A DNA stretch of 64,000 nt from REEB95 sp050729835 (GCA_050729835.1 JBOHLS010000007.1:48323-112322); one strand, 5' to 3'. Counted from the stretch's first letter, positions 1-8,708 are shown. Notes: generated by a model from the sequence alone, not told the origin. Program-made: numbers and translations.

Positions 1-33
1 GCCGGTAGCGACTTTGGCGACTTGCGCCGTCAT
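1..33 (-). CDS. 5' end of the next flagellar export gene (fliR or flhB), cut by the window edge
   Basis: Eleven codons are visible, starting ATG-ACG-GCG. The ATG overlaps the stop codon of fliQ in an ATGA arrangement, the same coupling seen through the rest of the operon. In flagellar operons fliQ is usually followed by fliR or flhB, so one of these is likely, but eleven residues cannot decide between them. Confidence 0.5.
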   Translation of the reverse strand, partial: MTAQVAKVATG

Positions 34-302
34 GATCCGGGACCTAGAGGCCCGCTCAAGATGGTCACGAAGAACGCCTCGAGTTGACGCAGGAGCCACG
101 GCCCGCCCAAGGCGAGGACGATGACGGCGCTGAGGAACTTGGGCACGAAGCTGAGCGTCGCCTCATTGATCTGGGTCACCGCCTGTAGGATGCTGACGAC
201 GATGCCGACCGACATGATCGAGCCGAGGATCGGCCCGGCGACGAGAACGATCGTCTCCAGAGTGCCGTGGCCGGCCGCCGCCATCGAGACTGGGCCGCCC
301 AT
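30..302 (-). CDS. fliQ: Flagellar type III export apparatus protein FliQ
   Basis: An 89-90 aa membrane protein, the usual FliQ length. It has two hydrophobic helices (about residues 17-41 and 52-77) joined by a loop containing QINEATLSFVPK, a typical FliQ loop. FliQ forms part of the export gate in the flagellar basal body with FliP and FliR. The longer upstream frame is a shadow of fliN; the start chosen is the ATG that overlaps the end of fliN. The protein has no glutamine-rich or soluble extension. The other gate genes are not in the window; one may begin at the left edge. Confidence 0.9.
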   Translation of the reverse strand: MGGPVSMAAAGHGTLETIVLVAGPILGSIMSVGIVVSILQAVTQINEATLSFVPKFLSAVIVLALGGPWLLRQLEAFFVTILSGPLGPGS

Positions 303-781
303 TAGCGCAACCGCTTCAGCCGCTCGGCCTGGCTGACGACGTCGGTGACCCGGATGCCCATCTTCTCGTCGTTGACGACGACGACTTCGCCGCGCGCGAT
401 CAGCACGCCGTTGACGCGGATGTCGAGCGGCGCGGTCGCCGGCCGGTCGAGCTCGACCAGCGATCCGTGCCCGAGTTGGACGAGATGCCGGAGCGAAATG
501 TCGGCGCGGCCGACCTCCACCGACATGCGGACCGGGATGTCCATCACCAGGTCGAAATGCGCCGAATCGACTTTTTGCGCGCCACCAAGCGGCTCGATGG
601 CGGCCGGCGCCTCGGAGCCGGCGGCGCTGGTGAGCGCGTCGAGATCGGGCAGCGGGCTTGGCGTCGCGCTGGCGTCGTCGGCGGCCTTGCGCGCCCGTTG
701 CGGATCGGGGCGGTCGATCGTCTCCGGCGATTCGGCGGTGCGCGGCGCGCCGCCAGTTCCGTTGCTGGTGTCGGTACTCAT
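302..781 (-). CDS. fliN: Flagellar motor switch protein FliN
   Basis: A 159-aa switch protein. The C-terminal 80 residues form the SpoA/FliN domain, with VMDIPVRMSVEVGRADISL, then a conserved ELDRPA segment and VNGVLIARGEVVVVNDEKMG. The first 75 or so residues are a low-complexity, acidic/Ala-Pro-rich extension, common in alphaproteobacterial FliN. FliN forms the C-ring base with FliM and receives export cargo. The ATG at 781 overlaps the fliM stop; longer upstream reading overlaps fliM out of frame and was rejected. Confidence 0.92.
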   Translation of the reverse strand: MSTDTSNGTGGAPRTAESPETIDRPDPQRARKAADDASATPSPLPDLDALTSAAGSEAPAAIEPLGGAQKVDSAHFDLVMDIPVRMSVEVGRADISLRHLVQLGHGSLVELDRPATAPLDIRVNGVLIARGEVVVVNDEKMGIRVTDVVSQAERLKRLR

Positions 782-1791
782 ACCAATCTCCTGTCGTGCG
801 GCAAAACCGCTTGCAGCAGGTTCGGCGTCGCATTGAGCTTCGACTCGATTCGCACGGCGGTCTTGCCGCGGTGCCGCCCCCATTTGCCGCGAAACAGTGG
901 CATGTTGTTGACGTTGACGGTGACGGTTTCCGGCAGCTCGACCTCGAACACGTCGCCGGCACGCATTTTTAGCAGGTCGTTCACCGAGATCTCGATATCG
1001 AGCAGTTCGACGGCGGCGTGCAAGTTCACGAGCTCGACGCCGACGCGCAGCATCCCGAACCAGCGGTCGTCGGCATGGCGATCCGAGGCCACGCCCGACA
1101 TCAGCTGATCGCGGAGTTGCTCGACCGCGTTATAGGGCAGGCACACGGTGACCCAGCCCCCGCCGCTTTCAATCGTCACGCGGAACGTGCTGACGATCAC
1201 CAGATCGCTCGGCGACGCGACGTTTGCGAATTGCGGATTGAATTCGTAACGCAAGACCTCGGGCTCGAAGGTTTGCACCGGTTCCCAGGCGGTGACAAAC
1301 TCGCGGAGCGCGATCGCGACGACGCGGCGAAGCACGCGCTGCTCGACGGCGGTGAACTCGCGGTTGCCGAGATTGACCGGAAACTTTCCGGCGCCGCCGA
1401 AGAAGATTTCGACGATCGAATGCGCCAGTTTGGCGTCGATCGAAACCAGCATGGTGCCGTTGAGCGGCTTGGTGCTGACTAGCGCAAGAAAGCTCGGCAC
1501 CTCGAGCCGCTCGATGAACTCCGCGTGCTTGATGAGCTCGACGGCGCCGGGTTTGAGTTCGAGCGCGCAGCGCAGCTCACGGAACAACGCCGTGCGGAAG
1601 AAGCGCGCGAAACGATCGTTGAGAACGTCGAGCGTCGGCAGTCGGCCGCGCACGACGGTGTCTTGCGCCAGCAGATTGAAGCGCCGCACACGACCGATCG
1701 GCGAGACCCATTCGCCGCTCGGGCTATCGGCGATCCGTGTGACCTGCGCCACGGTATCCGTGCGGTCGTCGTCGTCCTTGAATTCAGGCAT
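778..1791 (-). CDS. fliM: Flagellar motor switch protein FliM, lacking the usual N-terminal CheY-binding motif
   Basis: A 337-aa FliM. The middle CheC-like domain is clear: NDRFARFFRTALF near residue 60, FFGGAGKFPV near residue 130 (the GGxG loop that contacts FliG) and FTAVEQRVLRRV. The C-terminal SpoA domain ends with NNMPLFRGKWGRHRGKTAVRI. What is missing is the N-terminal LSQxEIDALL-type peptide that binds phosphorylated CheY in model FliM proteins; this protein starts MPEFKDDDDR instead. Either CheY-P binds differently here or an upstream start was lost. The gene overlaps fliK by 8 bp and fliN by 4 bp. Confidence 0.93.
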   Translation of the reverse strand: MPEFKDDDDRTDTVAQVTRIADSPSGEWVSPIGRVRRFNLLAQDTVVRGRLPTLDVLNDRFARFFRTALFRELRCALELKPGAVELIKHAEFIERLEVPSFLALVSTKPLNGTMLVSIDAKLAHSIVEIFFGGAGKFPVNLGNREFTAVEQRVLRRVVAIALREFVTAWEPVQTFEPEVLRYEFNPQFANVASPSDLVIVSTFRVTIESGGGWVTVCLPYNAVEQLRDQLMSGVASDRHADDRWFGMLRVGVELVNLHAAVELLDIEISVNDLLKMRAGDVFEVELPETVTVNVNNMPLFRGKWGRHRGKTAVRIESKLNATPNLLQAVLPHDRRLV

Positions 1792-3235
1792 AGACGCTCA
1801 ATCCTTCGACAGAGGTGGCGCCGGCGACGTTCGCGTCGGCCCGGCCGGGCGCCGCGGGCGCGCGGCGAATGGGGAGCGGCGTGGCCGTCGGCCGGCCATT
1901 GCCACCGCCCGAAACATCGGCGCCAACCCACGCGCTCGCCAGATTAAGGCCGGCGCCGCTGAGCGACCCGTGCAGCTGCGCCAAGGCATCGTTGACCGCC
2001 TGCTGCACCTGTGGCTGCGGCGAGGCGAACCAGGCGGACACGTCGCGCGACTGGACCTCGACGTGCACCGTCAAGGTGCCGAGATCGGGCGGACTCAGAT
2101 GGACGGTGACCTGGTTGCGGCCCGCCGCCACCATCGTCAGCATCTGGGAACTCAGTGCGGTGGCCAGCGGCTGGCTCGAACCGTCGGCGGTGACGACGTT
2201 GATGTTGTTGTTTGCCGCGATGGATGCGCCGGGTGCGGCACTCGGCAAGACGTTCGCGATCGTGACGCCCAGCGGCGTCGTGATGGTACTGACCGTGCCC
2301 AGCGTCGTGCCGTCGCCACCATTTGCCGGCGGCGTGCGGCTTGGATCGCGCTCGCTCGACGCTAAGGCGGCAAGAACTAAAGTCGGCGCCGATGCGGTGG
2401 TCGACGACGCGGTGCCCGTCACGGTCGGCACCGCCGGCTGGTTGTCGAGGCTGCCGCTGGCCGACGCCGACGCGGTATCGGCGGCTGTCGAAACGGAATT
2501 CGGCGCCGAGGGAACGACCGCAAGCGCCGCGTCGAGGCCGGCCGAAGCCATGGCAGCCGGACGGCCGACCATCGCTGTCGCGGGGTCACTGCCGTCCGGC
2601 TCTTGCGAACCGGTCCCATCCTCCGGTCCGACAAGCTCATGGTCGCTTGGCATGCCCGCGCCGCGCGCGAGCAGGCTTGGGATCATGGCGCGGGCGTTTT
2701 GCGATCCGCCGGTCGCGCTCGAAATACTGACTGCGGCGCCGACGGTCGCGGCTCTGCCGGCGCCCGCCGGCACCGGGGCGGGTGTGCCGTTCGCGGCGGG
2801 CGACGCCAGGGATGCGACAAGGGCGGCGGCCTGAGCCGCTTGTGTCGGATCCGGCGCGCCGGTGTCCGACGACCGCTTCTTGTCCGATCGTCCGGTCGTG
2901 CCCGCCGCGATCGGCGTCGAGTCTCCCCCGGCACCCGACGCTGCAGCGGCGTTGGCAAGTGCCTTGCCCACCGTCGACGCCAAGTCGGCGACGGTGAGCG
3001 TCGCCACATTGTCCGATTCGGCGGTCTGGGTGTCGTTGCCTTTGCCGTCGCTTTTGCCCTTGCCTTTACCATCGCCCGTGCCCGCCGCCGCGTGCACCGG
3101 CCCCGACATCGCCGCGCCCAGGACGCCGCCAAAGGCGGTGCCACCGGCCGGCGCGCTGCGCGATGCCGACGAACTGGCGCCGGCCGTCAAGCCGCTGCCT
3201 TGCGTTCCCGATGTGCCTCGAACCGCGTTCGACAT
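1784..3235 (-). CDS. fliK: Flagellar hook-length control protein FliK
   Basis: A 483-aa protein with the FliK layout. There is a long Ala/Gly/Thr/Pro-rich, low-complexity N-terminal ruler region (residues 1-380) and a folded C-terminal Flg_hook domain containing QVTVHLSPPDLGTLTVHVEV, the LxPxxLG...V motif. FliK measures hook length and switches export specificity through FlhB. The start at 3235 (MSNAVRG) follows the fliG stop at 3243; the longer open frame upstream is a fliG shadow. The position between fliG and fliM, with no fliH, fliI or fliJ in between, is unusual compared with enteric operons. Confidence 0.85.
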   Translation of the reverse strand: MSNAVRGTSGTQGSGLTAGASSSASRSAPAGGTAFGGVLGAAMSGPVHAAAGTGDGKGKGKSDGKGNDTQTAESDNVATLTVADLASTVGKALANAAAASGAGGDSTPIAAGTTGRSDKKRSSDTGAPDPTQAAQAAALVASLASPAANGTPAPVPAGAGRAATVGAAVSISSATGGSQNARAMIPSLLARGAGMPSDHELVGPEDGTGSQEPDGSDPATAMVGRPAAMASAGLDAALAVVPSAPNSVSTAADTASASASGSLDNQPAVPTVTGTASSTTASAPTLVLAALASSERDPSRTPPANGGDGTTLGTVSTITTPLGVTIANVLPSAAPGASIAANNNINVVTADGSSQPLATALSSQMLTMVAAGRNQVTVHLSPPDLGTLTVHVEVQSRDVSAWFASPQPQVQQAVNDALAQLHGSLSGAGLNLASAWVGADVSGGGNGRPTATPLPIRRAPAAPGRADANVAGATSVEGLSVYA

Positions 3236-3242
3236 GATGCGC

Positions 3243-4265
3243 CTATGCCACCAGATCCTTGGCGTCGGTGCGCAGGATGATCCGGCCTTCCTGCTCGAGC
3301 CGCTTGGCGATGGTGATGATCTCTTTCTGCGCGGCCTCGACCTCGGCGACGCGCACCGGCCCCTTGGCCTCGATTTCCTCGTTGAGCGATTCGGCGGCGC
3401 GCTGCGACATGTTGCGCGTAACCTTCTCGCGCAACGCCGCATCGACACCCTTGAGCGCCGGCACCAGAAGCGTCTGGTTGATCTCCTGGAGCAGCGTGCG
3501 GATGCTGCGGTCATCGACCTCGAGCAGATCGTGGAAGACGAACATGTTGTCGTAGATGCGCTGCGACAGGTCGGCATCCATCGCCTTGATGCGGTCGAGC
3601 ACGGATTGCGCGCGGCTCGCCTCGAAGCGGTTGAGGATCTCGGCCGCGGCCTTGATGCCGCCGACGTTCGACAGCCGCACCTGCTGCGATTCGCCCGCGA
3701 GTTGGTCCTCGAGTGCCTCGTTGAGCTCGCGCACCGCGCTCGGCGGAATGACCTCGAGCGTCGCCAGGCGCGGAATCACCTGCTCGATGACGCCGTCGGG
3801 CAGCGCCTGCATGACGTCCTGCGCCTGCTCCGGTTCAACATAGGCGAGGATCATCGCGATGATCTGGGGATGTTCCTCGCGGATCATCTCGGCGACGACG
3901 CGCGGATCCTCCCATTTGATCGCCTCGATACCGGCTGCGTCGCCACCGCTCATGATCCGTTCGAGCAGCGCCGAGGCGCGTTCCTCGCCGAGAGCCTTGC
4001 CGAGCGCGCCACGCAGATATTCGGTAACGCCGAGACCGATCTCGGTCTCATCACGAATGCGCGTGACGAATTCGCCCATGACGTTCTCGACGGTAGCTTT
4101 CGGCACCTTGTTGAGGCGCGCGATCGCACCCGTCAGGCGATTCACCTCGCGCGGCGAGAGGAACTTGATGACCTCGGCGGCGTCGGCTTCGCCGAGCGCC
4201 ATCATCAGAACGGCCGCTTTCTCGGCCGGGCTGAGGTTAGTCGAGCCGCTTGCTGGTTCCGCCAT
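3243..4265 (-). CDS. fliG: Flagellar motor switch protein FliG
   Basis: A 340-aa protein, full length for FliG. The N-terminal domain (LSPAEKAAVLMMALGE...) binds FliF; the middle domain has the conserved EHPQ motif (REEHPQIIAMILAYVEPEQA, near residue 130) that contacts FliM; the C-terminal torque domain carries the LLxEI and ID-R charged ridge. It couples stator rotation to the C ring. Its 5' end overlaps the fliF 3' end by 29 bp, implying tight translational coupling of two proteins that bind each other. Confidence 0.95.
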   Translation of the reverse strand: MAEPASGSTNLSPAEKAAVLMMALGEADAAEVIKFLSPREVNRLTGAIARLNKVPKATVENVMGEFVTRIRDETEIGLGVTEYLRGALGKALGEERASALLERIMSGGDAAGIEAIKWEDPRVVAEMIREEHPQIIAMILAYVEPEQAQDVMQALPDGVIEQVIPRLATLEVIPPSAVRELNEALEDQLAGESQQVRLSNVGGIKAAAEILNRFEASRAQSVLDRIKAMDADLSQRIYDNMFVFHDLLEVDDRSIRTLLQEINQTLLVPALKGVDAALREKVTRNMSQRAAESLNEEIEAKGPVRVAEVEAAQKEIITIAKRLEQEGRIILRTDAKDLVA

Positions 4266-5922
4266 GGGAGAGCCATTCCTTGATCACTTGAGCCGTTCGG
4301 CCCGGGTCGTTGGCGACGATCTTGCGCACGGCATCGATGTCGGCATCGAGCATGTTCTGACCCACGCCGGAGACGTCGATGCCGGGCCCCGCGCCGCCCC
4401 TCATCCCGTGCGTGCCGCCTGATCGCGACGACGCCATCGCGCCGGCATAGGCGAAATTGAGCGGCGCCTGCTGCAGGCGACGCAGCATCGGCAGGCCGAG
4501 GCCGAAGAGCGCCAGCAACCCGGCCAACGCCAGGATCGCGTTCTGCATCGCGACGTTAACCCAGGCCTGACGCCACCACGGCTCGGCCGTCGTCGCGTTC
4601 ATCGCGCTGTCGAACGGCAAGTCGACCACGGCGACCTCGCGCTTCGCGCTGGCGCCGACAGCATTGGTGACGAGTGCCTTGATGGCCTCGATCGTCGCCG
4701 CCGGCATGGCCCGGCCGGTCTGGTTGTTGACCAGGACGGAAACCGCAACGGATTTCAGCCGCCAGGGCGGGGCCTCGGCGTATTCGACCGTACGGTCGAT
4801 GTCGTAATTGACGATGGCGTGCGATTCCTTGCTGCCCGGGAGTGCCGGCGGCTTGGGTGCGGTGTTCGGCGTCTGGCCGTTCGCGGCAGTCGCGCGGTTC
4901 GCCGGGTTCGAGCCCGGCGGGCGCAGGGTGATGGTCTGCGATCCATTGCTGATCGTGAGCGGGGTCTGCGGCGTGCCGGGAGGCTGATTCGACAGCGCGC
5001 CCGGAACGCCGCCCGCATCGTTGCCGGCGCCAATATGCTCGCGGCTGGTCTCATCCTGACTCAGGGGGTGGCTCTGGCCGTAGACCACCGAGCTCCGCTG
5101 CGTGTGCGAGAAATCGACATCGGCATCGACCGTCACGCGCGCGTTGTCATTGCCGACCAGCGGCGCCAACAGGCCCTCGATCAGCGATTCATAGTGCTGA
5201 TCGATGCCGCGAATGATCGCCAGCTGCTCGGGAACTTCGCCGGTTGCGTCGCCCGCGCCGTGCGTCAGCATGCGGCCGTCCTGATCGACGACCGAGACCG
5301 CCTCCGGCGCAAGGCCGGGCACGCTGGCCGAGACCAGGTGCACGATCCCGGCGATCTGGGTGCCCGACAGGGAGACGCCCGGCTCCAAGCGCACCATGAC
5401 CGAGGCGCTCGGTTTCGGCTGGTTCTCGAGAAAGGCCGTCCGGCGCGGCACCGCCACGGTCACCCGGGCTGTCGCCACGCCGTTGACGTCTTCGATCGTC
5501 TTGGCGAGGCTCGCCTCGAGGCCGCGCATGTAATGCGCCTGCTCGACGAAGGGGCTGACACCCAGCGCCTCGTTGTCGAACAGCGACCAGACGTCGCCGT
5601 TCTGCTTCGGTATGCCGCGCGCGGCGAGCATCAGTCGGGTGCGTCCGACCAATGCCTCGGGCACCAGGATCTCGGCGCCGCCCTCGTCGACGCGGTAGGG
5701 AACATTGGATTTCTGCAGCTCGTCGATGACCCGGCCGCCGTCGTCCGCCGACAGGCCGGAGTACAGAACCGCGTAACTCGAATGGCCGGCCCACAGCATG
5801 GCCAGAACGGCGACGGCGAGGATCAGCGCCGCGCCCGTCAAGATGACGGGTTGACGACCGCCGACCAGTATCTTGGCCTTGTCGCGCAGGGTCGACGGCA
5901 AGATGGTGTCGAGAAACGCCAT
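4237..5922 (-). CDS. fliF: Flagellar MS-ring protein FliF
   Basis: A 561-aa protein, the usual size. It has an N-terminal transmembrane helix (about residues 25-46), periplasmic ring-building domains with YSGLSADDGGRVIDELQ and a long Pro/Gly/Thr-rich linker around residues 300-360. A second membrane helix lies near residue 465, and the cytoplasmic C-terminal tail (DIDAVRKIVANDP, VIKEWLSHG) binds FliG. FliF builds the inner-membrane ring on which the switch and export gate assemble. It is preceded by fliE with a 4-bp gap. Confidence 0.95.
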   Translation of the reverse strand: MAFLDTILPSTLRDKAKILVGGRQPVILTGAALILAVAVLAMLWAGHSSYAVLYSGLSADDGGRVIDELQKSNVPYRVDEGGAEILVPEALVGRTRLMLAARGIPKQNGDVWSLFDNEALGVSPFVEQAHYMRGLEASLAKTIEDVNGVATARVTVAVPRRTAFLENQPKPSASVMVRLEPGVSLSGTQIAGIVHLVSASVPGLAPEAVSVVDQDGRMLTHGAGDATGEVPEQLAIIRGIDQHYESLIEGLLAPLVGNDNARVTVDADVDFSHTQRSSVVYGQSHPLSQDETSREHIGAGNDAGGVPGALSNQPPGTPQTPLTISNGSQTITLRPPGSNPANRATAANGQTPNTAPKPPALPGSKESHAIVNYDIDRTVEYAEAPPWRLKSVAVSVLVNNQTGRAMPAATIEAIKALVTNAVGASAKREVAVVDLPFDSAMNATTAEPWWRQAWVNVAMQNAILALAGLLALFGLGLPMLRRLQQAPLNFAYAGAMASSRSGGTHGMRGGAGPGIDVSGVGQNMLDADIDAVRKIVANDPGRTAQVIKEWLSHGGTSKRLD

Positions 5923-5926
5923 GGCC

Positions 5927-6259
5927 CTAGAGCTGCATGTTCATGATCGTCTGATAGGCCTCGACGACACGGTCGCGCACCGTTGCCGCCGTCTGGAAGG
6001 CGAGATTGGCCTGCTCGACCGAGATCATCACGTCGCTCAGCGAAACATTCTTGTCGCCGGCGGTGAATTGCTGGGTCTTGCCTTCGCTGGAGGCGATCTG
6101 CCCATCGACGCGCGTCACGGCGTCCTTGAGCGTGTCGAGGAAGCTGCTGGCCGCCGGCGCCGCGACTCCGGCGGCCGGCGAAGGCACCGCGCCAGCCAGG
6201 CCGGCAAGCCCCTGCAGGTCGCTCAACATCGCGGCCATGACGGCGGCCGGATTGCTCAC
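5927..6259 (-). CDS. fliE: Flagellar hook-basal body complex protein FliE
   Basis: A 110-aa protein matching FliE. Its C-terminal half is conserved (SDVMISVEQANLAFQTAATVRDRVVEAYQTIMNMQL); the first third is Ala/Gly-rich and variable. FliE joins the MS ring to the proximal rod and is the first protein exported. Its ATG overlaps the stop of the upstream PilZ-like gene (ATGA) and it lies 4 bp before fliF. Confidence 0.9.
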   Translation of the reverse strand: MSNPAAVMAAMLSDLQGLAGLAGAVPSPAAGVAAPAASSFLDTLKDAVTRVDGQIASSEGKTQQFTAGDKNVSLSDVMISVEQANLAFQTAATVRDRVVEAYQTIMNMQL

Positions 6260-6948
6260 CGTACGGCCTCGATCCGCCGCATTCCGGCGACGCGGCGCAG
6301 TTGCGATCTGGCTTTTACGGCATGCGACGAGCCGCGTTCGAGCAGAACATTGCGCCGGTTCTCGAGAAAGACGAAGCGTCCGAGCAGCTCGGCATTGGCG
6401 GTGCCCATGGCGCAGAGGCGCAGGACGTTGCGGCTGCCGGCGGCATCGCCGGCCGACTCGCTCGCTGTGACCTGCCCGCAGAGCACCAGCGGCTCGAGCA
6501 CGATCGGGTGGATGTAAAGCGACGCCGTCAGCCAGTCGCCGGCGGACGGACCGCGCGCGTCGGTCCAGCGTAATTCGCGCAGGCCAAGCTCGGCGCGGAC
6601 CGATGGCGGCAGGTCCGCCGGATTGCCGTAGCAGGTCCGGCCGATCATCTCGATCAGCAGGTTAAGCTTGTGGTGAAGCGGCGCCAGCGCCGCCTCTTCC
6701 TCTTCGCTGATCTCGGCGGCGGCCAGGTCGAAGGCATCCACCACGCGCGCCAGGACGCGCTGGTTCTGGCGCTCGAGGGATTCGAGGAAATCCTCGGTCG
6801 GGCATCCGTTCAGCAGCCGCCACGACATCGGGACGGTAAGCCGGCAGGCGATGCCGCCGACAGGCGCGGTCACGGCGTCAAGCCGATCCGCGTCATCGCG
6901 ATGCGGCGAGGCATCACCGCTCGCCCGCTTTTGCGAGGCCAGACTCAT
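6256..6948 (-). CDS. PilZ-like (atypical tPilZ) protein at the head of the flagellar operon
   Basis: A 230-aa soluble protein. A central helix-rich stretch rich in acidic residues (AAAEISEEEEAALAPLHHKL) precedes a segment (LGLRELRW, GDWLTASLYIHPIVLEPLVL, CGQVTASE) that resembles a PilZ beta-barrel. There is no obvious RxxxR motif for cyclic di-GMP binding. I infer an atypical PilZ regulator of motility. The start at 6948 is chosen because GGAGG lies 7 nt upstream; the longer frame to 6996 has no such site. The gene is first in the operon, so the flagellar promoter should lie in 6949-7206. Confidence 0.5.
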   Translation of the reverse strand: MSLASQKRASGDASPHRDDADRLDAVTAPVGGIACRLTVPMSWRLLNGCPTEDFLESLERQNQRVLARVVDAFDLAAAEISEEEEAALAPLHHKLNLLIEMIGRTCYGNPADLPPSVRAELGLRELRWTDARGPSAGDWLTASLYIHPIVLEPLVLCGQVTASESAGDAAGSRNVLRLCAMGTANAELLGRFVFLENRRNVLLERGSSHAVKARSQLRRVAGMRRIEAVR

Positions 6949-7206
6949 AAATGTCCTCCGATCATTGGGCTTGCGTCCACCGATCATATTTGCCAAAATT
7001 CACGAAATCGCGAAATTCGTAACACGAGAATGGCGTGCCTGCAAGACCGAACACCGGCGAGACGGCGGAAATAACGGCATCCGGGGCCGCCGCCGGCCCT
7101 CGGCGACGCGCGCTGGTCGGTCGGCGCCGGCAGCCCGTTGGGGTCCGGCTGCGGCGGCAAACGGAGAAAGCGGGCATTTGAGGACAATTGGCGACAGGGG
7201 GCTGGG
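6949..7206. promoter_or_regulatory. Divergent intergenic region between the flagellar operon and the kinase fusion gene
   Basis: This 258-bp gap separates the minus-strand flagellar operon from the plus-strand kinase/nucleotidyltransferase gene. It contains an AT-rich stretch near 6985-7025 against a GC-rich background, where the promoters of both units are likely. I see no clean -35/-10 pair or sigma-54 GG/GC box. Confidence 0.4.
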
Positions 7207-8007
7207 ATGCGGCGCAAGATTCTGATCATGGGCCTGCCGGGCGCGGGCAAGACGACGTTGGCCACCGCGCTGACGCCGCGGCTGTCGGCGGTTCACTTCA
7301 ATGCCGACGAGGTGCGCCACCACGTCAACCGCGACCTGGGTTTCTCGGAGGCCGACCGCACCGAGCAGGCGCGGCGGATGGGTTGGCTATGCGATCAGGT
7401 CGTCAAAGCCGGTGGCTTCGCCATCGCCGATTTCATCTGTCCGACGCCGGCGGCGCGCGCCGCATTCCTTGCCGGCGGCGAGGCCTTCATCGTCTGGTGC
7501 GACCGCATCCAGAAAAGCCGCTTCGAGGACACCAACCGGATGTTCGCGCCACCCGAGCGGCACGATTTACGGGTGGGACCCGAAGGCGCGGTCGAATTCT
7601 GGGTCGAGGAGGTGGCGCGCCGGGTTCGGCCGGTGTTCGATCCGAAAAAGCCGACGGCGCTGTTCATCGGCCGCTATCAGCCGTTCCACGACGGCCACAA
7701 GACGCTCATCCTCGAAGGCTTGAAGCGCATCGGCCAGGTCTGCATTGCGGTCCGCGACACCCAGGGCACCGACGCCAAGAACCCCCTGCCCTTCGCCGAG
7801 GTCCGGGCGCGAATCGAACACGCGCTCAGACCGCACGAGGGCCGCTTCGAGATCATCCAGGTGCCGAACATTAGCCACGTCTTCTACGGCCGCAACGTCG
7901 GCTATGTCGTCGAGCGCATCGAGCTCGACCAGAGCGTCGAGGCGATCTCCGCCACCGAATTCCGGCGCCGTCTCGCCGCTCCGCATGTCACCAACGGCGT
8001 GGCATAA
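7207..8007 (+). CDS. P-loop kinase / cytidylyltransferase-like fusion protein
   Basis: A 266-aa protein in two parts. The first 150 residues are an APS-kinase-like P-loop domain with Walker A GLPGAGKTT at residues 9-17 and a small-molecule kinase core (FNADEVRHHVNRDLGFSEADR). Residues 150-266 are a nucleotidyltransferase domain with GRYQPFHDGH, an HxGH-type nucleotide-binding motif, and a late ISATEFRRRL motif equivalent to the ISxT signature. This suggests phosphorylation and then nucleotide activation of one substrate, perhaps a sugar or sulfate-type group. The substrate is unknown. The start at 7207 has a G-rich site just upstream. The location next to flagellar genes allows a role in surface glycan or flagellin modification. 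Confidence 0.65.
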   Translation: MRRKILIMGLPGAGKTTLATALTPRLSAVHFNADEVRHHVNRDLGFSEADRTEQARRMGWLCDQVVKAGGFAIADFICPTPAARAAFLAGGEAFIVWCDRIQKSRFEDTNRMFAPPERHDLRVGPEGAVEFWVEEVARRVRPVFDPKKPTALFIGRYQPFHDGHKTLILEGLKRIGQVCIAVRDTQGTDAKNPLPFAEVRARIEHALRPHEGRFEIIQVPNISHVFYGRNVGYVVERIELDQSVEAISATEFRRRLAAPHVTNGVA

Positions 8008-8077
8008 GCCACGCCGTCGCGTTTCGTCTGCGGCGCGCCGCAGCCAACCGCGGCATCTCCCGCAAGCTTGAACGAAA

Positions 8078-8107
8078 CGGGCTCCGCCGCTTCCGCGACG
8101 GAGCCCG
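8078..8107 (-). terminator. Hairpin between convergent genes, probable terminator of the minus-strand PepSY-like gene
   Basis: CGGGCTCCG (8078-8086) pairs perfectly with CGGAGCCCG (8099-8107) around a 12-nt loop. Read on the minus strand the hairpin is followed by TTTCGTTC, a weak T tract; read on the plus strand there is none. It may also slow transcription coming from the kinase gene. Confidence 0.5.
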
Positions 8108-8168
8108 CAACCTTCAGAGTTGAAAGCGACCCAGGCGCCTTGCCCGCGCCGCCGTTCAACCGTCTTAG

Positions 8169-8708
8169 TCAGTCGAGCTTCTCGGTCAGCTTCTTGGTCT
8201 TGCCGTCCTTGAGAAGTGTGATCTTCGCGATGGCGTTGCTGCCTTCCAACACCGGAAAGACGCGAATTGCAACATAGCCGGGATTCGCTTTGACCGCTTC
8301 CTCGACCGCCTGCTCCAGCGGAATCTTGGCCTTGGCCATTGCTTTAAGCTGATTGCCAGCGTCCTTGATGTCGTCGGGATCGGTGAGCTTGTCGTCGCTC
8401 TTGATCTTGCCGGTGGTGTAATCGACAATGATTTCGTGCGCATCGGCAGCGGCGCCGCCTTTGCTCACGAACACCGAGAGCTGGAAGCCAGCGTCCGGGT
8501 CGACCTCGTACTGCGACGAGATTGCCTTGCCGCCCGCAGCCGCGGTCTTCATGCCCTGCGCCAGCGGGATTTTCGCCTCCGGCATCTTGGTGACGAGGGC
8601 CTTCATCTGCTTGCCGTACTCGTAATCGGAGTCCGCTCGGGCGGCCGATACGGTGAACGCCAGAGCCCCGATAGCCAACAATCCCAGCACAAAACCCTTC
8701 TTCATCAT
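8169..8708 (-). CDS. Periplasmic PepSY-like protein
   Basis: A 179-aa protein with a Sec signal peptide (MKKGFVLGLLAIGALAFTVSAARA, cleavage after ARA). The mature part has two PepSY-like repeats: a first at about residues 45-110 (KIPLAQGMKTAAAGGKAISSQ) and a second at about 115-179 (AKIPLEQAVEEAVKANPGYV). PepSY domains inhibit proteases or bind ligands in the periplasm. It follows the RND operon on the same strand after about 95 bp, so it may be cotranscribed or have its own promoter. Confidence 0.6.
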   Translation of the reverse strand: MMKKGFVLGLLAIGALAFTVSAARADSDYEYGKQMKALVTKMPEAKIPLAQGMKTAAAGGKAISSQYEVDPDAGFQLSVFVSKGGAAADAHEIIVDYTTGKIKSDDKLTDPDDIKDAGNQLKAMAKAKIPLEQAVEEAVKANPGYVAIRVFPVLEGSNAIAKITLLKDGKTKKLTEKLD

